In this document: piece after piece, positions 19,261 through 32,100 of the stretch
Layout of the letters: the number at the start of each line of letters is the position of its first letter
Numbering within the stretch: the stretch's first letter is position 1
Assembly: GCF_048569485.1 (NCBI RefSeq)
Contig: NC_134358.1
Location: forward strand, 217,096,128-217,160,127
Direction: 5' to 3'
DNA length: 64,000 nucleotides
From: Anomaloglossus baeobatrachus
Taxonomy: Eukaryota > Chordata > Amphibia > Anura > Aromobatidae
The notes under the pieces: generated by a model
What the model saw: the letters and a program-made list of their open reading frames with translations, nothing else
Database searches by the model: none
Told to the model about the DNA's origin: nothing
Translations under genes and position numbers: made by a program

Positions 19261-20107
19261 TGAAATATATGAGGCTCCTAAATTTGGGGCCAGTCTGTGC
19301 ATCACAGTGGTAGTACCAAACGTATAACACAAATGAGTGAAACTGTCCTATAAGGCTCAGGAATATTTCCATCTTCTGCCACCTGCTGTGGAGAGAATTG
19401 CAACACAGTGTAATTTCCTTGAGCATGCTCCACTGTACTAATTATATATCAATGTGGTCCAGAATCCATCTTCATCTTTCTCACTTCTTAACAAAATGGA
19501 CGACTCCAGCCAACAGCTGCTTCCTAATAGCTTCTTATAGAACAAATCTCACTGGCCATTCATGGTACTTACTAAGGTGAAACAAAGCAAAATGCAAAGA
19601 TCTCATAGTAAAAATGGTACAATTTCCATTAAAGCACGTGTGATACTGCCCCACTATAACCGGCCGTATGGGACAGTAGACGTTATGGTCTATCTAATTT
19701 CACACTGAGCTTCTACTGTCCATTTGCTGTAGGCTCTACAATAGTTCCTGTACATCGACCCAAGTGTGGCTTTTTGTGTCCTGCATTATCTTGACATCCT
19801 ACTTTAATTTTTTGCTGCAAGGAATAGCGCAGCATACCAAAGTGTATCGCTTGTATGCTTGTTGTTACAATGGAAGCCTATGGTTGATAGATGCCACTAA
19901 ATAACCCAACTATGGGTGCTCTACATGTCTAGAAATCCTCCCAAAATTAACTTCTGAAAAACAACGGAAAAAGTGTTGTACAGGTAACACATGTTAAAAA
20001 AAATAGAATTGGACAGTTTAACTTTTGTGTCAATATCACAGTCCCCCGGGACAGCAAACTCCAAAGGTTGTTCTAACACTGGGTGACCACGCGAGCTGTC
20101 AGGAAGC
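19261..20107 (+). promoter_or_regulatory. GPLD1 5' flank; promoter expected, no clear motif
   Basis: The 850 bp upstream of the GPLD1 start codon hold no recognised repeat. I see no convincing TATA box; an inverted CCAAT (ATTGG) lies near 20008. The promoter is inferred from position only, and an untranslated first exon further upstream is possible. Confidence 0.3.
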
Positions 20108-20195
20108 ATGGTACCTTACACGGTGTTATGTGTGGTCCTCTCACTTTACATACGGCTGAGCGAGCCTTGTGGTATCTCAACACATATAGAGATAG
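20108..20195 (+). CDS. GPLD1: GPLD1 exon 1 (start codon, signal peptide, first His)
   Basis: The ATG at 20108 sits in a good context (GAAGCATGG) and opens a hydrophobic leader, then [12 protein letters not shown]. The exon ends one base into the next codon, before GTAAGT at 20196. The His of STH is the first conserved catalytic-domain His. The run PCG-STH-EI matches the mature N-terminus of vertebrate GPLD1, which fixes both the frame and the start. Confidence 0.92.
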
Positions 20196-23100
20196 GTAAG
20201 TCGGTGTTGGTTTATATTATAACATCAAAGAATTTCGGTAATCTTGTGTAAGGCACTTATCGTTTCAAGAATATTTAGTGATGTACCAAGGAGTTTAAAT
20301 TTTTCAATGTATAAAAGGAAGGTTATTTTTCTGTTCATCTTATTTTTCATTGCCATACCTTATACTATCGGATTAGTGTATAATATATATGGTAATTGCA
20401 TTCTGTACACCTACTGAATTTACAGGTAGAGTATTTTTCCATGAACTCTTCAGATCATTTAAGGCCTTGGCTTCTTGAGTTATTTTGCTGGCATGTGGCC
20501 TTCTAGATTCTTAAGTCAACCAAAGGAGGCTCTGTCTAGAAGGTCACAATCTACAAGACTTGGAGAAAAGGAAGTTTTACAGCAGAGAAGAGGCCACATA
20601 ATGACTAGAAGAGATGACTGTATTGTGTGCATACCTGTCATGGCATGGGACGTGCTATGTCTATGTGAGGCCTGCAACACACATCCGTAGAAAACGTGCG
20701 TGTTTGGTCCGTTTCCGTATATACCAGAGACACAGCTAAACGTGCACCAATGTTATTTAATGTTTGAGGACACATGTGCGTTTTTCATTAAGGTCCGTGT
20801 GCGTGCTACGTTTGTGTCTCCGTTTTGCACGGAAGCATGTCCTTTTTCAGCACGCAACACGCAGCACGGACCCAATGAAAGTCAATGGGTCTGTGTGCAC
20901 GTCCGAGTGACACGGACGCATCTCTGTTTGTTCCCTGTACGTTTTGTGCTTTTTTCATGTGATGTCGGTCTTTTTTCTTTTTCTGTTTCGTTCTCTCCCT
21001 CAGTCCGTCGGTCGGTCGGTCTCTCTCTATGTCTGTCGGTCGGTCTCTCTGTCTTATCTATCCCTCTCACTGTCTGTCGGTCAGTTCCCCCCCTCTCTCA
21101 TACTTACCGTTCCCCGATCTCCGGCGCGGCGCTGCACTGCTGTTATAAAAGCTCCGGCGGCTTTTACTATTTTGAAAAAGCCGGCCACTTATTAATCAAT
21201 CTCGTATTCCCTGCTTTACCCGCCCACAGGCGCCTGTGATTGGTTGCAGTCACACACGCCCACCACGCTGAGTGACAGCTGTGTCACTGCACCCAATCAC
21301 AGCAGCAGGTGGGCGTGTCTATACTGTGCAGTAAAATAAATAAATAAATAATTAAAAAAAACGGCGTGTGGTCCCCCCCTATTTTAATACCAGCCAGATA
21401 AAGCCATATGGCTGAAGGCTGGTATTATCAGGATGGGGAGCCCCATGTTATGGGGAGCCCCCCAGCCTAACAATATCAGTCAGCAGCCGCCCAGAATTGC
21501 CGCATACATTATATGCGACAGTTCTGGGACTGTACCCGGCTCTTCCCGATTTGCCCTGGTGCGTTGGCAAATCGGGGTAATAAGGAGTTAATGGCAGCCC
21601 ATAGCTGCCACTAAATCCTAGATTAATCATGTCAGGCATCTCCCCGAGATACCTTCCATGATTAATCTGTAAATTACAGTAAAAAAACACACACACCCGA
21701 AAAATCCTTTATTAGAAATAAAAAACACTAACAAAGTCCCTCATCACCAATTTATTAACCCCGACAAAGCCCTCCATGTCCGGCGTAATCCACGGACCTC
21801 CAGCATTGCATCCAGCTCTGCTGCATGCAGGTGACAGGAGCAGCAGAAGACACCGCCACTTCTGTCACCTCCACGCAACAAATGAGGTGAGCAGCGCGAT
21901 CAGCTGCTGTCAGTCAGGTAACTCGCGGCCACCGCTGGATCCAGCGGTGGCCGCGATTAACCTCAGTGACAGCTCAGCTGATTGCGCTACTCACCTCAGT
22001 TGCTGCGTGGAGCTGACCGGAGCGGCGGTGAGTAGCGCGATCAGCTGAGCTGTCACTGAGGTTACCCGCGGCCACCGCTGCATCCACCGCTAGATCCAGG
22101 TAACCTCAGTGACAGCTCAGCCGATCACGCGGCTCTCTTCATTTGCTGCGTGGAGGTGACAGGAGCGGCGGTTTCTTCTGCTTCTCCGGTCACCTTCATG
22201 CAGCACAGCTGGAAGCGACGCTGGACCATCCTGGATTCCGCCGGACATGGAGGGCTTTTTGGGGCTGATTAAATTGGTGAACCAGGGAATGTGTTTGTGT
22301 TTTCTATTTCTAATAAAGGATTTTTCAGTTGTGTGTGTTTATTTACTGTAATTTAGAGATTAATCATAGAAGGTTTCTCCGGGAGACGCCTGACATGATT
22401 AATCTAGGACTTATTGGCAGCTATGGGCTGCCAATAACTCCTTATTACCCCGATTTGCCAACGCACCAGGGCAAATCGGGAAGAGCTGGGTACTGTCCCA
22501 GAACAGTCGCATCTAATGTATGCGGCCATTCTGGCGGCTGCTGACTGATATTATTAGGCTGGGGGGCTCCCCATAACGTAGAGATCCCCATCCTGAGAAT
22601 ACCAGCCTTCAGCCGTATGGCTTTATCTGGCTGGTATTAAATTTGGGGGGAACCGCACGCCGGTTTTTTTAATTATTTATTTATTTATTTCTATACTCCA
22701 TAGTGACACACCCACCGGCTGCTGTGATTGGGTGCAGTGAGACACCTGTCACTCAGCGTGAGGGCGTGTCTCACTGCAACCAATCATAGGCGCCGGTGGG
22801 CGGGGAAAGCAGGGAATACGAGATTGTTTAATGAATTAGAAAAAGCCGTCGGAGCAGTGTGAATGCCGTGCAGCGCCGGTGATCAGGGATCGGTGAGTAT
22901 GAGAGGGGGGGGACACTTCAGTCACTCGGGGGATTAGCGGTCACCGGTGAATCCTTCACAGGTGACCGCTAATCAGTACACGGCACACAGACAGAGTCGC
23001 GGCATGACAATGAAGTCGGGTGAAGTTCACCTGAGTTCATTCTCATCCTGCTACTTTGTCCGCTGTCTGCCGACATGTAGTAAACGACATTTTGCATCAC

Positions 23101-26100
23101 ACACGGATATTTCACACGGACAACACAAACACATGTCAGTTAAGTTTCACAGGCACACACGGACATTTCACACGCACATACGGCTAGCATACGGGATACA
23201 TACGCAGGCCACACATACCATAAAAACGGACCTAAAAAACGGAAAACGGACCCGAAAAACGGCCCGTTTTACACGGACGTGGTTTTCATGGATGTGTGTT
23301 TTAGGCCTTAAAAAGTAAACACAGTAGAAAAAAAGAAAGGGAAAGCTTGTAAGAATTGTCATCTAGAAATTAGAAGTTTTTCTATAATATCTACAAACAT
23401 AAATAGGCCCTGATTAATTTTTTGCATTTTCTTTGTGACTTTACTTTTTTTGCCTTTTCATATTAATTGCTGGTTTTGGCACCAAATTCTTTAAGGCCTC
23501 TGCCACACTCACGTGAATTTCACGCACGTGCCGAGAGACACGTATTTTCCCTGCGTGTTGCGTGCAGGTAAGTACGTGTCTCTGGTACGTGCGTGACACG
23601 TGTGTTCTACGTGTGCTATCCGCGATAGCACACGTAGAATCAGTAATTATTATACTCACCTGGTCCTTCCTGATGTCCGCGCTGCTGTCCGTGGTGCTGA
23701 TCCTCGGTCTCCAGCCCTCCCGTCTCCCGCTGCTGCTGCTGCCAGGCAGTGAAGTGAATATTCAATGAGAATAATGAGCGGCGGTCGGCAGCAAGAGGCT
23801 GCAGCGGCAGAGACAGGAGGGCTGGAGAAGGTGAGTTAATGTTTTGTTTTTTTTAACTGACATGTGTGTTTTCTCCGGTGCGTGTCACACGGGACCGCAT
23901 CCACACTACACCCGTGTGGTGCGGGTGCGGGCCGTGTGACACCCGTGCTGCCGGTGAAAAACCGGACATGTCAGCGCTTTGAAAATCGCACACACGTACA
24001 AACGCACACGGACACACGTTCCGTGTGGTTTTACGTGTGTGTGCCTGCTACAATAGGGTAGCATTGGTTAAAGTGTCTCCGTGCCGCCGGTACGTGTAAA
24101 AAATGACAAACACGTGCCGGAGGCACGGATGTGTGGCACAGGCCTAAAACAGCGTACGCAATTCATGAAAAAAAGGTATTTTTTTCTGTCTCGATCTGTT
24201 TTTGTGACCTTTTGGCGTCAAAAGGTGCAAGTTTCACAAAATGGCACAAAAATTGTGCTAAAATACTTCCACACTCGAAAATATAAAAGCTAAACCACAA
24301 AAAGAGGAACTAAATTTTCCCCAAAAAAGTCAGAAAAATTCACAGAAACAAAGGCAACAGTGTTTACCTGCCCAGGCCACAGAATCAAATGCAGTCACAG
24401 GATGCAGCAAAACCCACTAATAAAGATGGAGGCAACAGGTGCAAAGTACGGATGGAGAAACCACTCGCACACTGCCACTTCATGGAGGGGGTGATTGCTT
24501 AGTATTAAAATTGCATACAAATGGCGTTCACACATGTGCATTTGATTCTGTGGCCTTGGCAGGTAAACACTTTTGCCCTTTGTTTCTATGAATTTTTCAC
24601 ACTAGAAAATATACCAGGGTATGACTGGAGACGAGTTGTGCCATATTTTACGACTTTATAAAAGATTGAAATTTATGAATCAGGAAAAAAACAAACAAAA
24701 AACAGGCTAGCAAAGAAAATATATTGAAAAAAGGTGCAAATAGAATAAAGAATAGGGTGCAAACAATAAAAGGCACAAAAGTAGACAAGAACATGTGTAG
24801 TGGGTGGGCCTACCCCCTACTAGTTTAGCATAGTTTACCCGGCATTGTGATTATTAAAAGTGTTGATTTTTATTATGTATGTGTTGTGTTAGGGCACCCC
24901 CTAGTGGCCGGGTGGGACGGCTGTTGCCACCGGGGAAGGAGGAGTCGGCCGGATATCTAGGGAAGGGGCTGTGTGTGTGTGAGAGAGAAGGATCCGGGAC
25001 AGCAGGCTGTGAACATCTGGAGCGGCAAGTGTGAGTGTGTGAGCGGAACACCAGGGGACACCGGAGTAAAGGAGGTGGACGCAACCTCAGGGTCTATTCC
25101 GCTGGTGTGGGTCCAGTGCGTGCTTGACCGGAGAGTGGGAGCCCGGAGAAGAGGAGTATCTAGGGCATATCCCCACCAGAGGGCGCGTTTGGGCAGGTTG
25201 TCCCCAGCTCCACCAATATTGCCGGAATCTGCTGACCGGAGTGTTATTTTCTGTGTGAATAAATGTCAGTTTTTATGCATCTCAACTTTTGCCTGAAGAC
25301 TCTTTATGCATCGGCCGGAGAGAGAGACGTCACACCCTGCACATTCAAGTCAGTCCCAGAAGTTGAAGAAGTGGTGGAACCGGGGGTCTGCCTCAGTACC
25401 AGTGCCACGACTACACGGCCGGAGGTACCCCTGGGCCATCACTTCATGTGGCGTAGTCGGCAGGATCCGAGTCTCCTGCCAGGGACCCAAGAGGCTGAAG
25501 ATCAGGTAGTCCCTGAAGTACAGGATCCTGATTATGGAAGAAGAGTCCCCTGGTGGGAAGAGAACACAGGGCCCGTAGCGTTGGACCGGGCCCAGGAAGA
25601 AGAAAAGGCGCGAAAAGTTGGCGCCGAAAGAAGAGCCTGGGGCTGGCCGGTGCCGAAGAGGAGGTACGGAGTACTCCGCCCAAAGAGGGGAGGCGCCAGC
25701 TCCAGGGCATTGAGGAAAACATACAAAGTGGGCGGAGTTCGGAAAAGAAAGAAGTACCGCCGCGGAGGAGTCAAGAGAAAGCGTGAGGCTGGGGGAGGAT
25801 TCTGTTTAAGAGCGGGAAACAGAAGCCCGCCTCCTTTTTCCTCAGTCTGCGTTATGACTCTGCCGCTTGCTACTATACAGCGATTAGAGATGGCAGCACT
25901 TGGACAACCGGAGGAATTGGCTACCACCATGGCGCTGATCAGCTTAGGCCGGGGCCGACCCAGGTTCGCTCCTGCCAGTGAAGCAGCTTTGGTGGATCTC
26001 CCAACCGGACCGGGAGGTTCTACACGCCCTGACAAAGTGTCGTGGAAAACTACCTGGGACGCACAGACCGGAAGCACCATCACTGAAGTGCGGGCGGTTT

Positions 26101-29100
26101 ATGCTACTCCATCAGGAAGCCGTCCGGGAGTTACAGCCTTCCCGTGGGAGACCTCACAACTTGACGCCGCTGCTCCACCATCTGCCCCCGTGTCCGAGCC
26201 GGCCGAAGACTTTGCCGAGCGACTGGAGAAAGACCACCGTGGCTTCGTCTGGGACACGGTAGTCGTCCCGCCCGCTGAGCCGCACCCCAGAGAGCCGTCC
26301 CCGAAGCTCGACCCTGTACAGGAACGTCTCCTGGCTGAAAATCTTGTCAGGAAGATGCTGTCCGGTCCGGGCGGAGAGGAGCTGGCCCTGCAGTTTACCA
26401 CCGGCGTGGTGGTAAAATTCAACCAGAAAGAAGGGTACGGCTTCATCCGCGAGATCAGCACCGGGGATGACTATTTTTACAATAGGGTCCACCTGGATGT
26501 GGAGGGGTTGCCCCGACGTCTCCACACCCTTTGGCCGGGCGAAAAGGTCCAGTTTTTGCCGGACGCGGGTAGTCGCGGCCTGTTTGCAGTGGCCGTTAAC
26601 CGCATGCCAACCACCCGGGAAGCGGAACTGTGGCAAGAGGAGCTGGAGTGGGAGGAACAACAAGAGCGACGCCGGAGCCATGCCAGACCGGTTCCGTCCG
26701 AGCCCTCTCGTCCCCGGCGCATCATGGCTGCTGCCCCAGAAACAGCGACGGAACCGACCCCTGACCCGGAGAAGATTCCATCCGTGGTAGCGGTGACACA
26801 AAATGTTACCAACAAGCCGGTCATCATGCTAGACGCGTCGCCACCCGCGCCACCACCATCCCGGGCAGCGACGCCATCACCGCCGCGAGGAGCTACAGCA
26901 GCTGCGCCAGTGGAGCCGCCTTTCGCCCCTGTGTCCTTCAGAAGAATCCGCCGCCAGCCGGGACAATCTCTGGGGGCTTACATCCAGGCTCAAGCAGAGG
27001 AATGGAAGCGGGCCTGGCCCCCAGAGTAAGTCTCCACTGTCCACCTGTTGTTTAAGTCCGGTGCTGTTTAACCGGCAGCAGTTATGTTAAAGTTTTACGG
27101 GTCTGTTGCCCGCTCATCTAAGACCGGGAGCGCTATTGAGCCTCCGGGCGCCCATCTAAGACCGGGAGCGCTATTGAGCCTCCGGGCGCTACCTAGAGAC
27201 CGGGAGCGCTGCTGCGCCACTAAGCGCCCCTAAAGACCGGGAGCGCCGCTGAACTGGTGCCGCTGTGGTCGTTGACTGACCCAAAAAGGTTTTGATGTTT
27301 TAATGTGTTTACAGTTGAGAGCCTTGCCGGGAGGCTCGGATTTTAAGAGGGGAGGCATGTAGTGGGTGGGCCTACCCCCTACTAGTTTAGCATAGTTTAC
27401 CCGGCATTGTGATTATTAAAAGTGTTGATTTTTATTATGTATGTGTTGTGTTAGGGCACCCCCTAGTGGCCGGGTGGGACGGCTGTTGCCACCGGGGAAG
27501 GAGGAGTCGGCCGGATATCTAGGGAAGGGGCTGTGTGTGTGTGAGAGAAGGATCCGGGACAGCAGGCTGTGAACATCTGGAGCGGCAAGTGTGAGTGTGT
27601 GAGCGGAACACCAGGGGACACCGGAGTAAAGGAGGTGGACGCAACCTCAGGGTCTATTCCGCTGGTGTGGGTCCAGTGCGTGCTTGAACGGAGAGTGGGA
27701 GCCCGGAGAAGAGGAGTATCTAGGGCATATCCCCACCAGAGGGCGCGTTTGGGCAGGTTGTCCCCAGCTCCACCAATATTGCCGGAATCTGCTGACCGGA
27801 GTGTTATTTTCTGTGTGAATAAATGTCAGTTTTTATGCATCTCAACTTTTGCCTGAAGACTCTTTATGCATCGGCCGGAGAGAGAGACGTCACACCCTGC
27901 ACATTCAAGTCAGTCCCAGAAGTTGAAGAAGTGGTGGAACCGGGGGTCTGCCTCAGTACCAGTGCCACGACTACACGGCCGGAGGTACCCCTGGGCCATC
28001 ACTTCACATGCGCAAATGAAATGATGAATATGGACCAGAGATTACAGAGCCACTTTTGTAAAAACAAGTAAGGCCATATTGGCTGTTACGTGAATTTACT
28101 CTGCTCTTTTGAACTTTGTTTCTCTGTTCCTTTCTAGGAACAGGAACATACATTTATAGAGCGAATTAATCTGTTATGTAATGCATGCAAGCAGTGATAG
28201 AAGGATCCCACTGACTATAATGCGGGCGTCACACGAGACGATCTATCATGCGATCGCATTAGCGATCGTACCTGCCCCCATCGTTTGTGACACGGGCAAT
28301 TTGTTGCCCGTGTCGCACAAACTCGTTTACCCCCGTCACACGTACTTACCATCCAAACGACCTCGCTGTGGGCGGTGAACATCCTCTTCCTGAAGGGGGA
28401 GGGACGTTCGGCGTCAGTGACGTCACACTGCGACCGGCCAATAGTAGCGGAGGGGCGGAGATGAGCGGGACGTAACATCTCGCCCACCTCCTTCCTTCCG
28501 CATTGCCGGCGGGACGCAGGTAAGCAGTGTTCATCATTTCCGGGGTGTCACACGGAGCGATGTGTGCTGCCACGGGAACGATGAACAACCGGAGCACAGA
28601 AGAAGAAACGACTTTTTGAAAATGAATGACGTGTTAACGAGCAACGATAAGGTGAGTATTTTTGCTCGTTAACAGTCGTTCCGAGGTGTCACATGATACG
28701 ATATGTCATACGATGCCGGATGTGCGTCATTAACGACGTGACCCCGACGGCATATCGCCCGATATTTCGTACCACGTGACGCCCGCATAAGACATCATCC
28801 ATAAATCATCTACCTGTGATTTTCATGAATAGAACTTGTACTCATAAGAGTCTATGGTGCTATTTATGCTTTTCACATGTTCATGTTTTTTTGCCGATCG
28901 TATGTTGAAAAAAAAATATAAAGACTTGTCCATTTATGATCAGAGCCATGGATCAAATATATCCACACAAGTCTATGGGTTCGTGAAAATCACAGACAGC
29001 ACACGGATGGCTTCAGTGTACTATCAATGTGCTGTCTGTGATTAACATTGTAATGTGTAGATGATTTACCATTTTTATTTACGGTATTTATTTTTTCACA

Positions 29101-32100
29101 CTTTAACCCCTTAACGACAGAGAAAGGAATGAGCACCATTTGACTTCTGGAACACAAAATTGTACATACAAAATTTGTCATTCAGATGAAACCCCCCACT
29201 AATGAGGTAGCAGATATACTCTGGGCTTCTGTTCAGCGGTATTTGGCCTTGAGGATGTGCACAACACAGGTTGTCGACCACACTTTTATGCACACCTTAA
29301 AAGAAGTGTACGGCCGGATCAGAGGGCAGAGAGAGTCCCAAGTGTCTCCATCAAGCTCATTATAGGGAATTTTCCATTGAGATTCTGTCTGAATCATGTA
29401 TTTCAGAGATTTACCTACATGGAAACTCTAATATAAGTGCTCAGCATAGAGCGCAGGATAAATATGGGATGAGACCTACTGTGATCTTTGGGAAGCAGAA
29501 TTAACATTCATTTTGGTTCACTATGCGGTATAAGTAATTAGACTGCTTTATTCTTCGGCTTGGTACTATTGCAGCAATTCCAGATTTACATACGTTTTTT
29601 ATGTTTGGCAACTACCACACACTGAAATACGCTTTTACAGAAAAAAAAAAGTTTATGTATCACATTAATCTGAGAGCTATAATAATTCTATATATTTGTG
29701 CCGTCATAGTCATTTGAAGGTTTGTTTTTTTGCGTGATTAGTTAACCTTTTTATTGGTACCATTTTTGAGCAAACAATATTTTTTGTTATTTTTATGATG
29801 CAGAATGAACACAAAACAGCAATTATTAGATTGTTGGGTTTTTTAATACCGTTCACAGTGTGGTAAAAGTAAAAAGAGCTTTATTCTTCGGGTCAGTACA
29901 ATTAAAACGATATCACATTTATAACATTTTTTATGTTTTGCCATTTTATACACAATAAAAACAATTTCATAGGAAAAGTATAGTTTTTGCATCACTATAA
30001 TGAGAGCTGTAGCTTTTTTTATTTTTCCTCTAATGGAGCTGGATGACATCTTGGCAAACTGTTTTTTTTATTTATTTTCTGTATGATGTTCTTTGTAGGG
30101 GTTAATAGTGTGACAGTTTGCTAGATCGTGTCATTCTGAATGCGGTGATACCAAATATGTGTATCTTTTATTCTTATGATCACTGGCATCATGTCAATCA
30201 TAGTGCCAGGACGTGCTTACAACTACAGATGAGCGGTTACGGCGAGGCTCGGTTTGCCGGCAGCAAAAAGCCTAGCTCCACAGGCTTGAGCTTGACCCCA
30301 ACCCCGGATCAAATCACTGATTGGCACTTTGACCCACATACAGACAGCCATAAGCAGAATACTTCTGGCGACGGGTGGGTGACCTTTTTCATACTTTTTT
30401 TTTTGTTGCATGCTGTCGCACAGGGCTAAGCACTAAGGGTACCAGAGCACAGCGTTGCTCGCACGAGTTTTGTTTGCACGTACAGCATCTGATCCACGAA
30501 CCCAGACCTTGATTTTCAAATTTAACGTTTGGTTTGAAAACCGAACCTCAGGTTCGTTCACTTCTACTTACAACAGCCGTTTACACTGCAATGAGCAGTG
30601 ACTGAAGACAGGGCCGGCGTCAGCACCCGGCATACCCGGGCAAATGCCGGGGCCCTGGAGAGCCGGGGGGGCCCACTCGGCCTCGTCAGCTCTGGTGCAC
30701 CTTGGCCGGGGCCCACTCTCCTTAGTTCTGCGGTCCCCGGGCCGAGTTCCGGGGACCGCAGTCCTCGGCAGGAATCTGCGGCGCCGTCTCTTTAAGACGC
30801 GCAGACTTCCTGGTTTGAACTTCATCTGTGGGCGGAGCTACAGACCGGCATCCTGCTCAGTCCCACAGATGAGAGTTGCAGTGCCAGCCAGCGACCCCCA
30901 GCACAGCGTGTCCCTCCGGCGCTGTGTGGGCCCCCTCTCCACCGTGACCTGAGCGGTATGTGCCCTCCCCACCCCCCGATTTATGCCCCCCGGAGCCGCG
31001 CGTGTCTGTCTCTGTCTGTATGTAGCAGAGCTAGGTGTGTATGTATATAGCAGAGCTAGGTGTGTATGTATATAGCAGAGCTATGTGTGTATGTATATAG
31101 CAGAGCTATGTGTGTATGTATATAGCAGAGCTATGTGTGTATGTATATAGCAGAGCTAGGTGTGTATGTATATAGCAGAGCTAGGTGTGTATGTATATAG
31201 CAGAGCTAGGTGTGTATGTATATAGCAGAGCTAGGTGTGTATGTATATAGCAGAGCTATGTGTGTATGTATATAGCAGAGCTATGTGTGTATGTATATAG
31301 CAGAGCTATGTGTGTATGTATATAGCAGAGCTATGTGTGTATGTATATAGCAGAGCTATGTGTGTATGTACATAGCAGAGCTATGTGTGTATGTATATAG
31401 CAGAGCTATGTGTGCATGTATATAGCAGAGCTATGTGTATGTATATAGTAGAGCTATGTGTGCATGTATATAGCAGAGCTATGTGTGTATGTATATAGCA
31501 GAGCTAGGTGTGTATGTATATAGCAGAGCTAGGTGTGTATGTATATAGCAGAGCTAGGTGTGTATGTATATAGCAGAGCTAGGTGTGTATGTATATAGCA
31601 GAGCTATGTGTGTATGTACATAGCAGAGCTATGTGTGTATGTATATAGCAGAGCTATGTGTGTATGTATATAGCAGAGCTATGTGTGCATGTATATAGCA
31701 GAGCTATGTGTATGTATATAGCAGAGCTATGTGTGCATGTATATAGCAGAGCTATGTGTGTATGTATATAGCAGAGCTAGGTGTGTATGTATATAGCAGA
31801 GCTATGTGTGTATGTATATAGCAGAGCTATGTGTGTATGTATATAGCAGCGCTGTGTGTATGTATATAGCAGAGCTATGTGTGCATGTATATAGCAGAGC
31901 TATGTGTGCATGTATATAGCAGAGCTATGTGTGTATGTATATAGCAGAGCTATGTGTGCATGTATATAGCAGAGCTATGTGTGTATGTATATAGCAGAGC
32001 TATGTGTGTATGTAGCAGAGCTAGGTGTGTATGTATATAGCAGAGCTATGTGTGTATGTAGCAGAGCTATGTGTGTATGTATGTGGCAGAGCTATGTGTG

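Larger units (their letters stand above)
24796..28006 (+). mobile_element. LTR element A: non-autonomous, carries a cold-shock-domain ORF
   Basis: LTRs at 24796-25446 and 27358-28006 differ by about one base and a 2-bp length change, so insertion is recent. The 4-bp target duplication CATG flanks both ends (24792-24795, 28007-28010). The primer site is TGGCGTAGTCGGCAGGAT (25449-25466), complementary to the 3' end of tRNA-Ser as I recall it. The polypurine tract AAGAGGGGAGG lies just before the right LTR. The internal region is only 1.9 kb and has one ORF; no protease, reverse transcriptase or integrase is visible. It looks whole for a non-autonomous element and lies in GPLD1 intron 1 in the sense orientation. 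Confidence 0.9.

Noticed and set aside
20669-23311. Polinton or other large virus-like element suggested by long inverted arms
   Set aside because: No capsid, polymerase B or integrase frame exists. The arms meet at the centre, as in a foldback MITE.
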